Position numbers and translations under genes: made by a program
Shown here: piece after piece, positions 52,407 through 62,136 of the stretch
Numbering within the stretch: the first letter of the stretch is position 1
Layout: each line of letters starts with the position of its first letter
Notes under the pieces: model-generated
The model's input: the letters and a program-made list of their open reading frames with translations, nothing else
What the model was told of the DNA's origin: nothing
Database searches by the model: none
DNA from: Kordia aestuariivivens
Lineage (GTDB): Bacteria; Bacteroidota; Bacteroidia; Flavobacteriales; Flavobacteriaceae
Assembly (NCBI RefSeq): GCF_014397005.1
Contig: NZ_JACGWS010000005.1
Span: 310,001-374,000, forward strand
DNA length: 64,000 bases
Reading direction: 5' to 3'

Positions 52407-54866
52407 TTAGTTTTTATTTTTTCGGAAAAGACTTTTTAGTCTCGACAATACTGTTTTTTGTTCGTCTTCATGATAGCCATTTCCATAACTTCCATAGCCA
52501 TAACCGTAGCCATAACCGTATCCATAACCATAACCATATTTCGCTTTTTGGCGGTAATCATTGAATACAAGACTTATATTTTTCACTTCTCCTTTTTTAT
52601 ATTTATCATTGATGATATTCAACATTGCCTTTTTTGTATAATCTTGTCGAATCATATATATAGTAGCATCAACGTGATCTATGAGGTCTAATGCATCCGC
52701 AACCAAACCTACTGGCGGCGTATCTAAAATGATATAATCGTACCGTTGTTTAAGTTCCCCAATAAATTCGTCTAATTGCTGACTGATTAATAATTCTGAA
52801 GGATTTGGCGGAATTGGTCCAGACGTAATAATATCTAAATTTTCATATTTTGTTGGTTGAATTACTTCATCTAATGTTTTTTGTCCGATCAAATAATTTA
52901 CTGTACCAAATTCGTTGGTAATCCCAAAATCACCAAAAATTTTAGGTTTACGCAAATCTAATCCTACTAAAATTGTCTTTTTTCCTGTTAATGATAATAC
53001 AGATGCTACATTGATAGAGCAAAATGTTTTTCCTTCTCCACTAACTGAAGAAGTGACCATTACAGTTTTTGTTTTGTTTTTATCTATATTTTTGTAAATG
53101 TATTGCAAGCTTGATCGAATTCCACGGAATGATTCTGCTACCGAAGATTTAGGATTTTCAAATACCGCCAAATTTGTTTCAGCTCTACTACGACTGACAA
53201 TTCCCAAAATAGGAATGTTAGATAAGTTTTTTATATCATCTGGCGTATTGATATTATTGTCTAAAATAGTGACTAGAAATACAAATGCCATCGGAATTAA
53301 TAGTCCAAGAAATAGTGCAACGGAATAGTTTTTTTGAGTGTTTGGCATAATTGATCCTTGCCCTAAATCTTTAGCACTGTCAATAACTTTTACATCCGAA
53401 ACATTGGCTGCTTTTACAATTCCTGCTTCGTTTTTCTTTTCCAATAATAATGTATATGAAGCTTCACTTAATTTATAACTACGTTCAATATTGAACAATT
53501 GTTGTTCTTCTTCTGGAAGCTTTCTAAATTCGGCATTTGCTCTTGCAGTTCTAGTATTGACATTAGAAATATCAATATCTATAGATGAACGTGCAGATTT
53601 TACACTTTCAAGCAATACGCTCTTTGTGGATTGTATGTCTTGATCTATTTCTTTAAAGAAAACATCATTTTTGACGGTTTCTCCTAGTTTGGCACGTTTA
53701 ATTGATAATCCAACGATTTTAGATACATTGTTCACAATATTTGCATCTTCAATTCCAGAAGAAGCTGGCGCTGGCAACGATCTGAAATCTGTACTATTGA
53801 TTAAATAATCTTCTAGTAATTTGTAGTATTGAAGCTTCAGCATGTAATCATTCTTCTCAATACTATATTTATTCAGCTTAGCAAAAACTTCTTCTCCTTT
53901 TAAGGATGGATTGAATACTTTGTTATCCTGTTTGTATTTTTTTAATTTTAATTCGTCTTTTCGCAAAGAATCTTCTACACCAGTAATCATTTTATCAATG
54001 AACGCAAGCGTATTGGTTGCAAATTGATTCTTTTCTTCAAGTTGTTTTTCTTTTAAAATTTCTGAAGTAACATTCAAATAATCCGCTAAAATAGCTCTAT
54101 TCGGACCTGTTAAACTTAGCACCAACATAGAAGCTCCTTGTACTTTTAAGTTGACTGCGATAGCTCTGTATTTGGAAATTTCAGAATTTAAGCTTGTAAA
54201 TACAACAAAATATTCTTTTCCAACCTCAATGTTTGTATTTCTTCGTGGCGTGAGTGCAAATTTATAGTAATCTGTAGCCGCTTCTTCATCTATAACAAAA
54301 TCATCAGAAAACACTTCTTCTTTAGGAATAATGCCAACAGCTTTATTCAATTTATAATTTATACTGGAAAAACTTTCTGCATTGGTAAAGTCGATAGTTG
54401 TTGTATATTTTTGGTCACCAGTAAATACAATTTTTATAGGCGTATTGAGGATTTGCGGATGATTTTCATCCAAACTGACTATAAATGGCGCATTTGTGTG
54501 AATGTCTTCTAAACGATATTCGCCTTGTTTTTTATAATGAATATACGATTCTAAAACACGTACCACATTTTCGTTATGTCCTCTAGATTTTAAAATTGTT
54601 TTGATGGTTTCTACTTTGTCACTCGCACCGCCCCAATTGAACGTTAGGTTCATACTCGACGAAAAGAAAGGGTTTTGTTCTTCTTTTATAGAAATTAAGC
54701 TTTCTACTCTATAAATTCGTTCCAATTGCTTGTTATAAAAATACGTAGCAACGAAAGCTATTCCTAATGTAATCACAAACAAATACCAATAATTTAGCGC
54801 TCGAAAAGCAAGTGCCTTGATATCGAAGGAATTTTGTGATTTTAATTCTTCAAATTCTTCTTCCAT
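52407..54866 (-). CDS. wzc: chain-length determinant tyrosine kinase (Wzc-like)
   Basis: An 819-aa inner-membrane copolymerase. Two membrane helices (about 30-50 and 515-535) flank a long periplasmic coiled-coil region. The cytoplasmic BY-kinase has Walker A SGEGKTF, Walker A' VGLDLRKPK, Walker B YIILDTPPVG and a C-terminal Tyr cluster in which GY is repeated about eight times. Autophosphorylation of that cluster controls export length through Wza. It starts 4 nt after the wza stop. The GY-coding DNA is a hexamer repeat that can vary in number. Confidence 0.92.
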   Translation of the reverse strand: MEEEFEELKSQNSFDIKALAFRALNYWYLFVITLGIAFVATYFYNKQLERIYRVESLISIKEEQNPFFSSSMNLTFNWGGASDKVETIKTILKSRGHNENVVRVLESYIHYKKQGEYRLEDIHTNAPFIVSLDENHPQILNTPIKIVFTGDQKYTTTIDFTNAESFSSINYKLNKAVGIIPKEEVFSDDFVIDEEAATDYYKFALTPRRNTNIEVGKEYFVVFTSLNSEISKYRAIAVNLKVQGASMLVLSLTGPNRAILADYLNVTSEILKEKQLEEKNQFATNTLAFIDKMITGVEDSLRKDELKLKKYKQDNKVFNPSLKGEEVFAKLNKYSIEKNDYMLKLQYYKLLEDYLINSTDFRSLPAPASSGIEDANIVNNVSKIVGLSIKRAKLGETVKNDVFFKEIDQDIQSTKSVLLESVKSARSSIDIDISNVNTRTARANAEFRKLPEEEQQLFNIERSYKLSEASYTLLLEKKNEAGIVKAANVSDVKVIDSAKDLGQGSIMPNTQKNYSVALFLGLLIPMAFVFLVTILDNNINTPDDIKNLSNIPILGIVSRSRAETNLAVFENPKSSVAESFRGIRSSLQYIYKNIDKNKTKTVMVTSSVSGEGKTFCSINVASVLSLTGKKTILVGLDLRKPKIFGDFGITNEFGTVNYLIGQKTLDEVIQPTKYENLDIITSGPIPPNPSELLISQQLDEFIGELKQRYDYIILDTPPVGLVADALDLIDHVDATIYMIRQDYTKKAMLNIINDKYKKGEVKNISLVFNDYRQKAKYGYGYGYGYGYGYGYGSYGNGYHEDEQKTVLSRLKSLFRKNKN

Positions 54867-54870
54867 ATCA

Positions 54871-55674
54871 CTATAAATTTCTAGATAGTACTATTACACT
54901 TGTTACCAATGATAATACCGTAACAATTGTTGTTATAGATTGTATAAGCGTTGTTCCTGTTCCTAAAGATTTTTGTTTTAATGGCTTTACATAAATCATA
55001 TCATTAGGTTTTATGTAATAATATGGAGAGTTAAATGCTTCAATACTTGTGAGATCAATATGATGTATTTTTTGTCCTTGAGGATATTGACGAATGATCA
55101 ATACATCTTTTCTATTTCCAACCGTAGTAATATCTCCTGAACTTGCCAATGCTTCAATAATATTTACACGATCTTGGTATAGAACATAGATTCCTGTGTT
55201 ACCAACTTCTCCCGTAACTGTAAATCGTAATCCTGCTAATTTTACCACAACAAAAAGGTCCGCTTCTTCTTTGAAATAATCTTCTAACAACTTTTTCTTG
55301 ATTGCTTCTTCTATCTCAGTCAACGTATAAGCGAGGACATTCATCTTTCCAAGCGTAGGAATTTCAATATTTCCGTGCTTACTTACCGTAAATCCATTAA
55401 AATATAAACTTTGCTCGGAAGTTCCATTGTTAGAACCATCTTCGCTCGCTACTGGTTGAAACATCGCTACCAATTTTTGATCAGACGATTTAATCATTAT
55501 GGATAGCAAATCACTAATTTGAACTCTATAAGGTTTTTCGTTTAATTTTATATTCTGAGCAAGTAACTCATCTCCGTTACCTTTATCACCAAAATAAGTC
55601 AAATCTTTATTGGAAACACAAGAAGTTAGCAAAAAGAATGTAACTAAAATAGATATTGAGGCTTTCAATTTCAT
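54871..55674 (-). CDS. wza: outer-membrane polysaccharide export lipoprotein
   Basis: A 267-aa lipoprotein of the Wza/polysaccharide-export family. The lipobox LLTSC (Cys19) follows the signal peptide. The export domain begins near YRVQISDLLSIMIKS (about 54-68), and an SLBB domain follows with VTGEVGNTGIYVLYQDRVNIIEALASSGDITTVGNRKDVLIIR. A C-terminal helix (about 245-265) could span the outer membrane. It is the first gene of the operon and is shorter than E. coli Wza, as usual in Bacteroidota. Confidence 0.92.
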   Translation of the reverse strand: MKLKASISILVTFFLLTSCVSNKDLTYFGDKGNGDELLAQNIKLNEKPYRVQISDLLSIMIKSSDQKLVAMFQPVASEDGSNNGTSEQSLYFNGFTVSKHGNIEIPTLGKMNVLAYTLTEIEEAIKKKLLEDYFKEEADLFVVVKLAGLRFTVTGEVGNTGIYVLYQDRVNIIEALASSGDITTVGNRKDVLIIRQYPQGQKIHHIDLTSIEAFNSPYYYIKPNDMIYVKPLKQKSLGTGTTLIQSITTIVTVLSLVTSVIVLSRNL

Positions 55675-55699
55675 TAATAAATTCTATTAGTTTAATTAG

Positions 55700-55707
55700 C
55701 AAATATA
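55700..55707 (-). promoter_or_regulatory. -7 element of the polysaccharide operon
   Basis: On the minus strand this reads TATATTTG, a perfect TAnnTTTG, 26 nt before the wza start. No matching TTG at the -33 position was found. It is the best promoter candidate for the 43-kb minus-strand locus. Confidence 0.6.
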
Positions 55708-55785
55708 AGTTTTACACAGTAATAATAAAATTCTATGCGACTTATATGATCTTTTTATTTTTAATTTGCAAAAAATATATATAAA

Positions 55786-57657
55786 GTGAATTACTTATCT
55801 GTTGAAAATATCTCCAAGTCATTTGGAGAACGCGTATTGTTTAATGACATTTCTTTTGGAATTAATAAAGATCAAAAAGTTGCTTTTATTGCCAAGAATG
55901 GTACTGGAAAAACTTCTTTATTAAATATCATTACAGGACATGCAGAAGCAGATAGCGGGCAAATTGTGACTCGAAAAGGAATTCATGTAGCATTTCTTTC
56001 TCAAAAAGAAAATTTAGATCCAAAACTTACGGTTGAAGAAACCATTTTTGCCTCTGATAATCCTGTGTTGGACATTATTGCCAATTACGAAAAAGCATTG
56101 CTCAATCCGGATGATGCAGAAGCGTATCAACATGCATTTGAAAAGATGGACGCGCACAATGCTTGGGATTTTGAAACGCAATACAAGCAAATTTTATTCA
56201 AGCTTAAGCTAGAAGATTTATCGCAAAAAGTGAGTAATCTTTCTGGTGGACAGAAAAAACGATTGGGTTTAGCGACAGTTTTAATCAACAGACCCGATTT
56301 GTTAATTTTGGATGAACCAACAAACCATCTAGATTTAGAGATGATTGAATGGTTAGAAGAATATTTCAAAAAGGAAAACATTACACTTTTCATGGTGACG
56401 CACGATCGTTACTTTTTAGAAAGAGTTTGTAATGAAATTGTAGAATTGGAAGATGGTCAATTATACAGCTACAAAGGAAGTTATTCGTATTATTTAGAGA
56501 AAAAAGAAGCGCGCATTGCTTCAGAGCAAGCTTCGGTAGAAAAAGCCAAGAATTTATATAAAAAAGAACTGAATTGGATGCGTCGTCAGCCAAAAGCACG
56601 AACGACGAAATCAAAATCGAGAATTGACGATTTTTACGATATCAAAGAAAGAGCGCACAAACGTCGTAACGACCACGAAGTGCAATTGGAAATTAATATG
56701 GAACGCGTTGGAAGTAAAATTCTGGAACTCCATAATATTTCTAAATCCTTTGAAGATAAAGTATTAATGGACAAGTTTGAATACGTCTTTAAAAAAGGAG
56801 AACGTATTGGTATCATTGGGAAAAACGGAACTGGAAAGTCTACGTTTTTGAATATGATTACTGGAAACTTAGACACAGATGCTGGAAAAGTGGTGGTTGG
56901 TGAAACGACGAAATTTGGCTATTACACACAAAGTGGAATCAATCCGAAAAAAGGTCAAAAAGTAATTGACATTATTAAAGAGTTTGGAGAATACATTCCG
57001 TTGAAAAAAGGAAAGTTAATTTCGGCAGCGCAATTGCTAGAACGCTTCATGTTTAGTAGAAAACGTCAATATGATTTTGTTGAGAAATTATCTGGTGGCG
57101 AACTAAAACGTTTGTATTTATGTACTGTTTTGATTCAAAATCCTAATTTTTTAATTCTCGATGAACCGACAAACGATTTAGATATTGTTACGCTCAATGT
57201 GTTGGAAAGTTTTCTGCTCGATTTCCCTGGTTGTTTACTCGTGGTTTCTCACGATAGATATTTCATGGACAAAATTGTAGATCACTTATTTATTTTTAGA
57301 GGAGACGGCGTTATTGAAGATTTCCCTGGAAACTACACCGATTTTAGAGTGTATGAAGATAGTGTGGTGCCTGAATCTAAAAGTAAAAATGCAGGAGAAA
57401 AGAAAGAAAAGCAATCGTGGCGACAAGATGATGGAAATCAGAAATTGACGCACAACGAACAAAAAGAATACAAACGTTTGGAAAAAGACATTCAGCGTTT
57501 GGAAGAGCAAAAAGAAACGATAGAACAACTTTTTGTGACAAGTGAATTGTCGCAGGAAGAAATTCAAGAGAAATCAATAGAATTGCAGAAAATCATCAAA
57601 GAATCGGAAGAAAAAACGGAACGTTGGTTTGAATTGGCTGCAAAAATGGAAGCATAA
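55786..57657 (+). CDS. ABC-F family ATPase
   Basis: A 623-aa soluble protein with two ABC cassettes and no membrane region. First cassette: Walker A AKNGTGKTSLL, signature NLSGGQKKRLGLA, Walker B LLILDEPTNHLD. Second: GKNGTGKSTFL, KLSGGELKRLYLC, FLILDEPTNDLD. A C-terminal coiled coil (about 555-623) is Uup-like. ABC-F proteins bind the ribosome and help stalled translation; Uup also tolerates replication stress. The start is GTG at 55786, divergent from wza. It heads the plus-strand group and is 2 nt from the next gene. Confidence 0.92.
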   Translation: MNYLSVENISKSFGERVLFNDISFGINKDQKVAFIAKNGTGKTSLLNIITGHAEADSGQIVTRKGIHVAFLSQKENLDPKLTVEETIFASDNPVLDIIANYEKALLNPDDAEAYQHAFEKMDAHNAWDFETQYKQILFKLKLEDLSQKVSNLSGGQKKRLGLATVLINRPDLLILDEPTNHLDLEMIEWLEEYFKKENITLFMVTHDRYFLERVCNEIVELEDGQLYSYKGSYSYYLEKKEARIASEQASVEKAKNLYKKELNWMRRQPKARTTKSKSRIDDFYDIKERAHKRRNDHEVQLEINMERVGSKILELHNISKSFEDKVLMDKFEYVFKKGERIGIIGKNGTGKSTFLNMITGNLDTDAGKVVVGETTKFGYYTQSGINPKKGQKVIDIIKEFGEYIPLKKGKLISAAQLLERFMFSRKRQYDFVEKLSGGELKRLYLCTVLIQNPNFLILDEPTNDLDIVTLNVLESFLLDFPGCLLVVSHDRYFMDKIVDHLFIFRGDGVIEDFPGNYTDFRVYEDSVVPESKSKNAGEKKEKQSWRQDDGNQKLTHNEQKEYKRLEKDIQRLEEQKETIEQLFVTSELSQEEIQEKSIELQKIIKESEEKTERWFELAAKMEA

Positions 57658-57659
57658 CT

Positions 57660-58424
57660 ATGTGGTATCAAATCTTTGCATATTTCAGATTTTTGATAAA
57701 ATCCACCAATCAACATGGTGTGCATTCGCCTTTTGTGTATGATTTGATTACGAAATGTTTTTACGATAAAGAATCAAAAGAAATGTATCAAACCATTTCA
57801 AAGTATCGAAACGATGTATTAAACGATCACACAGAAATTGAAGTCAAAGATTTTGGTGCTGGAAGCAGAGTCTTTTCATCTAATAAACGGAAAGTTTCCG
57901 CCATCGCGAAAAATGCTGGAATTACACTAAAACGTGGCAAACTGTTAGCGCGACTTGTCTCCTACTTTAGGATAAAAAATAGTTTAGAACTCGGAACTTC
58001 TTTAGGAATGGCAACGATTGCAATGAAAGAAGCAACCAAAGTTACTACTTTAGAAGGTTGTCCTGAAACGGCAGCAATCGCGCAGAAGCAATTTAAAAAA
58101 TATAAGTTGACGAATGTAACTGTTTATGTTGACGAATTTTCAACTTTGCTAGCAAAACTCACAAATACGAGCTATGACTTGGTTTACATTGACGGAAACC
58201 ATCAAAAAGAAGCAACAGTTCGTTATTTTGAACAATTATTGACAACGGCAAACAACGATTCGCTATTTATTTTTGATGATATTCATTGGAGTCAAGAAAT
58301 GTCGGAAGCGTGGGAAATCATTAAAAACCATCCGAAAGTTACGGTCACTATTGACACCTTTTTTTGGGGATTTGTATTTTTTCGTCAAGAACAAGTAAAA
58401 GAACATTTTATTGTACGTTTGTAA
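57660..58424 (+). CDS. SAM-dependent O-methyltransferase-like protein
   Basis: A 254-aa methyltransferase with motif I SLELGTSLGMATIAM (about 113-127), VTTLEGCPETAAIAQ with the acidic ribose-binding residue, and YDLVYIDGNHQKEATVRYFE (about 177-196), as in catechol-O-methyltransferase-like enzymes. N-terminal HGVHSPFVYDLI is conserved in a flavobacterial subgroup. The ABC-F gene ends 2 nt upstream, so the pair is co-transcribed. Substrate unknown. Confidence 0.82.
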   Translation: MWYQIFAYFRFLIKSTNQHGVHSPFVYDLITKCFYDKESKEMYQTISKYRNDVLNDHTEIEVKDFGAGSRVFSSNKRKVSAIAKNAGITLKRGKLLARLVSYFRIKNSLELGTSLGMATIAMKEATKVTTLEGCPETAAIAQKQFKKYKLTNVTVYVDEFSTLLAKLTNTSYDLVYIDGNHQKEATVRYFEQLLTTANNDSLFIFDDIHWSQEMSEAWEIIKNHPKVTVTIDTFFWGFVFFRQEQVKEHFIVRL

Positions 58425-58428
58425 TTGT

Positions 58429-60279
58429 ATGCTACTACTCGTTATAAAATCCATACTATTATTATGCTCGCTTTTGGGAAGCATGTTGTTTATGCAGCGT
58501 AAATTTAAAATTTATGCTGGCTTCACGCCTATTCTTACGTTTTGCAGTATTGGCATTTTATTGACAATTGCAATGATGTTTAATATCTTGCAAATAGTCG
58601 CGTATCTTTTATATGTGTTAGGTTTTGTGAGTTTTGGGTATTACACGTTTCACTATTTTAAAAGTAACCGAACTGAAGTTTTACTAGAATTTCCGTTGCG
58701 TTTGTTTATTGTCCTTTTCGGGATAAGTCTCTTGGCTTATGGAAATTCGTATTTTTCCGCTTGGGACGAGTTTAGTTTTTGGGCAGTTGCGCTAAAAGAA
58801 TTGGTCATTACTGATCAGATTTATGGCTTGAATTTTACTGATTTCCCAGAATATCCGCGAATTACAACACTAATTCAATACTATTTTAATAAAACAATTG
58901 CTGGTAATTTGCATGAAGGCATCAGTATTTCGGCGCATGTTATTTTTTCGTTGGCTTTTATCCCAATGATTTGCTACAAACGTCAAAAAATGTATCTCAA
59001 TATAATCTTGACAACTATTATGCTTTTTGTGGCGTATCAAGTATTATGTACGCCTATTTATTTTCTGTACGCAGATAATACAATAGCAATGCTTTTAGGA
59101 AGTAGTTTGGCAATCTATTTTTTGCTTGAAGATAAAAATAAGGCATTATTGCTAACAGCAGTTTTACTTGCCGCATTGACACTCACAAAACCGATCGGAA
59201 TATTATTTAGCGTAATTGGTTTAGGTTGTATTGGTCTAAATTATCTCTTTACGAGTAACATTCGTGAGCAATTTCTACAAAAAATAAAACCTTTAGTATT
59301 GGCGGGATTGATTGTTTTTGGCTGTTTTGGAAGTTGGAAAGCATACATTTCTATTAAAAATGCAGAACCAATTTCAAAAACGACTTCTCAAATTACTTTG
59401 GAAAATATTATGAATCCTCCAGCACATTATGATGGTATTCGAGATTCGTTTGTAAATGCTTTTTTCTTTGGTGAACAAGAAATTGGAAGTGCTGTATTAA
59501 AACCTGCAACACTTCAAAAAGACCTAAAAAAGTACACAGGAATCAACCTTTCATTTCTGCAAGATGCTTCAAATATAAACATTAGCGCACTTTTTATCAT
59601 TGCGTTACTCGCAAGTATTGTGTTGTTTCATCGCAAGCGGATTTTATCATATTTCCCGAAAAAATATAGTTTCATAATATTACTAACAACCATGTTATTT
59701 GCCATTATTGGCTATGCAATTTTATTACTATTCATTTATGCTTTTGTATTTTATGAAATCACGCAAAAAGAAGCAGGAGAATTGGCTAGTTATTATCGTT
59801 ACATGGGAAGTTTGCTCTTAGCGTTCTTTTTCTTTTTAAGCATTTTAACTCATAATTCTAAAAGAAGGTACACATATTACGCAATTGCGGTTTTAGTATT
59901 TTTTATGATGGTTTTACCGCGTTCTTTCTTTTCTAATTTAGTACAATCTACGCCAAGTGAAAGTGTGAAAAGTAGAATTAGTATTGGCAAACAAATTGCA
60001 CCATTCATCAGCAAAGAAAAAATTCAAAACATTGCGTATATCACGTATGATAATATAGAAGATATTTCGCTGTATCATTTAAAATATGAAGCGTTACCAG
60101 TACAAACAAACAGTGAGCCTTTTACCTTTAAGCAATTAACAACTTTGCATACTATTGACGAATTAAAGTCAAAACTAGCAACATACGACGCAATCGTTAT
60201 CAAAAAAATAAACGCAGAAGAAATACAAAATTACTTAACAACACACGGTTTTACGCAAAAAATATATGTGTTAGACTAA
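58429..60279 (+). CDS. large polytopic membrane protein, GT-C/O-mannosyltransferase-like
   Basis: A 616-aa protein with about thirteen hydrophobic helices and one large periplasmic region. SAWDEFSFWAVALKELVITD (about 102-121) carries the acidic D/E pair expected after helix one in GT-C glycosyltransferases. The ATG at 58429 follows the previous stop by four bases; a TTG at 58411 would overlap. It lies outside the minus-strand locus but may act on surface glycans. The assignment rests on topology only. Confidence 0.6.
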   Translation: MLLLVIKSILLLCSLLGSMLFMQRKFKIYAGFTPILTFCSIGILLTIAMMFNILQIVAYLLYVLGFVSFGYYTFHYFKSNRTEVLLEFPLRLFIVLFGISLLAYGNSYFSAWDEFSFWAVALKELVITDQIYGLNFTDFPEYPRITTLIQYYFNKTIAGNLHEGISISAHVIFSLAFIPMICYKRQKMYLNIILTTIMLFVAYQVLCTPIYFLYADNTIAMLLGSSLAIYFLLEDKNKALLLTAVLLAALTLTKPIGILFSVIGLGCIGLNYLFTSNIREQFLQKIKPLVLAGLIVFGCFGSWKAYISIKNAEPISKTTSQITLENIMNPPAHYDGIRDSFVNAFFFGEQEIGSAVLKPATLQKDLKKYTGINLSFLQDASNINISALFIIALLASIVLFHRKRILSYFPKKYSFIILLTTMLFAIIGYAILLLFIYAFVFYEITQKEAGELASYYRYMGSLLLAFFFFLSILTHNSKRRYTYYAIAVLVFFMMVLPRSFFSNLVQSTPSESVKSRISIGKQIAPFISKEKIQNIAYITYDNIEDISLYHLKYEALPVQTNSEPFTFKQLTTLHTIDELKSKLATYDAIVIKKINAEEIQNYLTTHGFTQKIYVLD

Positions 60280-60368
60280 ACAATATACAAAGAGATTCAC
60301 AACAAAATTTAAGCATAATTCTTAGAAATAAAGTAATTTAGTAGTTTAGCCCCGAAAAAATCAAAAAA

Positions 60369-61184
60369 GTGAGCAATACACAATTAGAAGAAGTCTTAGA
60401 GACGAACAAAAAGCAGAAGGAATTTTACAATGTAAAGAAGAAGAATGCTGCGACAAAAGTTTGGTCTTTTATGCGGAATAAATTATTATCTGATTTTAGA
60501 AAAGAGCTCCAAATCAACGAGCAAGTATATGAAAAGCACAAAACTTGGTTGGGCGATTTGTCAGACAAAAAAGTATTGGATTTAGGCTGTTACGCTGGAA
60601 ATCACTTGAGTTTATACCTAGCCGAACATTCCAAAAGTTATCTTGGAATTGACTTGAGCGATAAAGCCATCGGACAATTGAACGAACGCTTGAAAGATTT
60701 TCCAAATGCAGAAGCGAAAGCGATTGATTTTTTATCGCCCGAATTTGCAGAAAATGACTTTGACATTATATACGCGTATGGCGTGTTGCACCATTTTGAA
60801 AGTTTGGACCTATTATTTGGGAAACTCAAAGAAAAACTAGCTGCTGATGGAAAACTCATCTCGTATGATCCGTTAAAGACAAGTTGGCCATTGCGCATCA
60901 TTCGTGGAATGTACAGACCTTTTCAGTCAGATGCTGATTGGGAATGGCCATTTTCAAAAAAAACAGTCAAACGTTTTCATACAGAATTTAAAGTTGTGGA
61001 ACGCAGAGCCATCTTAGGAAGTTCAAAATGGGCGTTTTTCTTGAATTTAATTCCGATGAGCGCTGCAAAGCGATTAAATTATATTAAAAAATTACATCAA
61101 AAAGATTGGGAACAATCACAAACAAATGATCGTCATTTATATAAATGTATGCATTTAACCATGTTGATGGAACAAAATAAATAA
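60369..61184 (+). CDS. class I SAM-dependent methyltransferase
   Basis: A 271-aa methyltransferase. Motif I VLDLGCYAGNHLSLYLA (about 70-86), YLGIDLSDKAIGQL and motif IV DIIYAYGVLHHFESLDLL (about 136-153) are clear. C-terminal residues include a PLRIIRGMYRPFQSDADWEWPFS stretch, resembling methyltransferases of lipid or glycan pathways. It starts at GTG 60369, 89 nt after the preceding gene; only a weak -7-like word is visible upstream. Confidence 0.83.
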   Translation: MSNTQLEEVLETNKKQKEFYNVKKKNAATKVWSFMRNKLLSDFRKELQINEQVYEKHKTWLGDLSDKKVLDLGCYAGNHLSLYLAEHSKSYLGIDLSDKAIGQLNERLKDFPNAEAKAIDFLSPEFAENDFDIIYAYGVLHHFESLDLLFGKLKEKLAADGKLISYDPLKTSWPLRIIRGMYRPFQSDADWEWPFSKKTVKRFHTEFKVVERRAILGSSKWAFFLNLIPMSAAKRLNYIKKLHQKDWEQSQTNDRHLYKCMHLTMLMEQNK

Positions 61185-61191
61185 CAAACTG

Positions 61192-61347
61192 ATGAGAGAT
61201 TTAATTATTGTCATCGTGATCGTCGTTATACTTGCGCCATTTTTATTTGTAAATACGCGTAAAAATAAAAAGCGTGCTATGAGTCGCAAGAACAAAGTGT
61301 TTATGAAAAAGCATTTAGAACAAAAAAAAGAACCTAAAGATGATTGA
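61192..61347 (+). CDS. 51-aa single-helix membrane microprotein
   Basis: MRDLIIVIVIVVILAPFLF, a single N-terminal membrane helix, is followed by a Lys/Arg-rich cytoplasmic tail ending KKEPKDD. It starts 7 nt after the methyltransferase stop and overlaps the next microprotein by 8 nt, so it lies in an operon with cobO/pduO-type and possibly secA-upstream genes. No family is recognised. The positive tail after the helix predicts N-out, C-in insertion. Confidence 0.6.
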   Translation: MRDLIIVIVIVVILAPFLFVNTRKNKKRAMSRKNKVFMKKHLEQKKEPKDD

Positions 61348-61510
61348 TTGGAAACTTCCAGCAGCATTACTCATTGGTGGATTATTTGTATATCTCACCA
61401 ATAGGAAAACTGAGAAAAAGCTGAAAGATCATTTTGAAAGAAAAAGAAAAGAAAACCACAAACCAAAAGCTACGAAAAGAAAAGATGAAAATATATACGA
61501 AGACAGGTGA
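61340..61510 (+). CDS. 56-aa single-helix membrane microprotein
   Basis: A weak membrane helix (AALLIGGLFVYL, about 8-19) is followed by a highly basic tail (about 22-50). It overlaps the upstream microprotein by 8 nt and the downstream adenosyltransferase by 26 nt. Such dense overlap argues for translation as part of the operon, but the second half shares DNA with the next start region, so coding here is less certain than for the first microprotein. Confidence 0.45.
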   Translation: MIDWKLPAALLIGGLFVYLTNRKTEKKLKDHFERKRKENHKPKATKRKDENIYEDR

Positions 61511-62060
61511 CAAAGGAACAACTGCCCTATTTGGCGGCACACGCGTTCCCAAACACCACATCCGAATTGATAGTTATGGAACTGTTGATGAACTCAATTC
61601 ACACATAGGATTAATCAGAGATCAGGAAATCAATCCGCACTATCAAGAGGTTTTAATGGAAATTCAAGATTTGTTGTTTACTGTTGGAGCTGTTTTAGCG
61701 ACCGATCCTGAAAAGGCAACCTTAAAGAACGGAAAAGACCGATTGAACATTCCTAGAATCTCAGAAGACAACATTGCTGTGTTAGAAAAAGAAATGGACA
61801 CTATGAATGATGAATTGCCACCAATGACGCACTTTGTCTTGCCTGGCGGACATCAAACCGTGTCATTCTGTCACATTGCCCGTTGTGTATGCCGTCGTGC
61901 AGAGCGTTTAGCATCAGCTCTTTATGAAATTGAGCCTTTTGATCAGCATACATTAAAATACTTAAACCGACTTTCTGACTATCTATTTGTATTGGCACGA
62001 AAGTTGTCCCATGATCTACAAGCAAACGAGATAAAATGGATTCCTAAAAAGAATTCGTAA
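61485..62060 (+). CDS. cob(I)yrinic acid a,c-diamide adenosyltransferase (PduO type)
   Basis: A 191-aa enzyme which attaches the adenosyl group from ATP to cob(I)alamin. The start MKIYTKTGDKGTTALFGGTRVPKH (ATG 61485) is the family's ATP-binding N terminus. Later motifs are TVDELNSHIG (about 29-38), the helical R-x-x-C-R-R-A-E-R region (IARCVCRRAERLAS), and YLNRLSDYLFVLAR. The longer in-frame reading from 61434 lacks conservation and is rejected. It is followed by the DUF2795 gene after 128 nt with its own promoter. Confidence 0.93.
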   Translation: MKIYTKTGDKGTTALFGGTRVPKHHIRIDSYGTVDELNSHIGLIRDQEINPHYQEVLMEIQDLLFTVGAVLATDPEKATLKNGKDRLNIPRISEDNIAVLEKEMDTMNDELPPMTHFVLPGGHQTVSFCHIARCVCRRAERLASALYEIEPFDQHTLKYLNRLSDYLFVLARKLSHDLQANEIKWIPKKNS

Positions 62061-62136
62061 TCACCTAAAAATTAAGGAAATACATATCCTTAAAAAAACG
62101 TTCTTAAAAATAATGTGTAAATAATGATTTTTTTAC

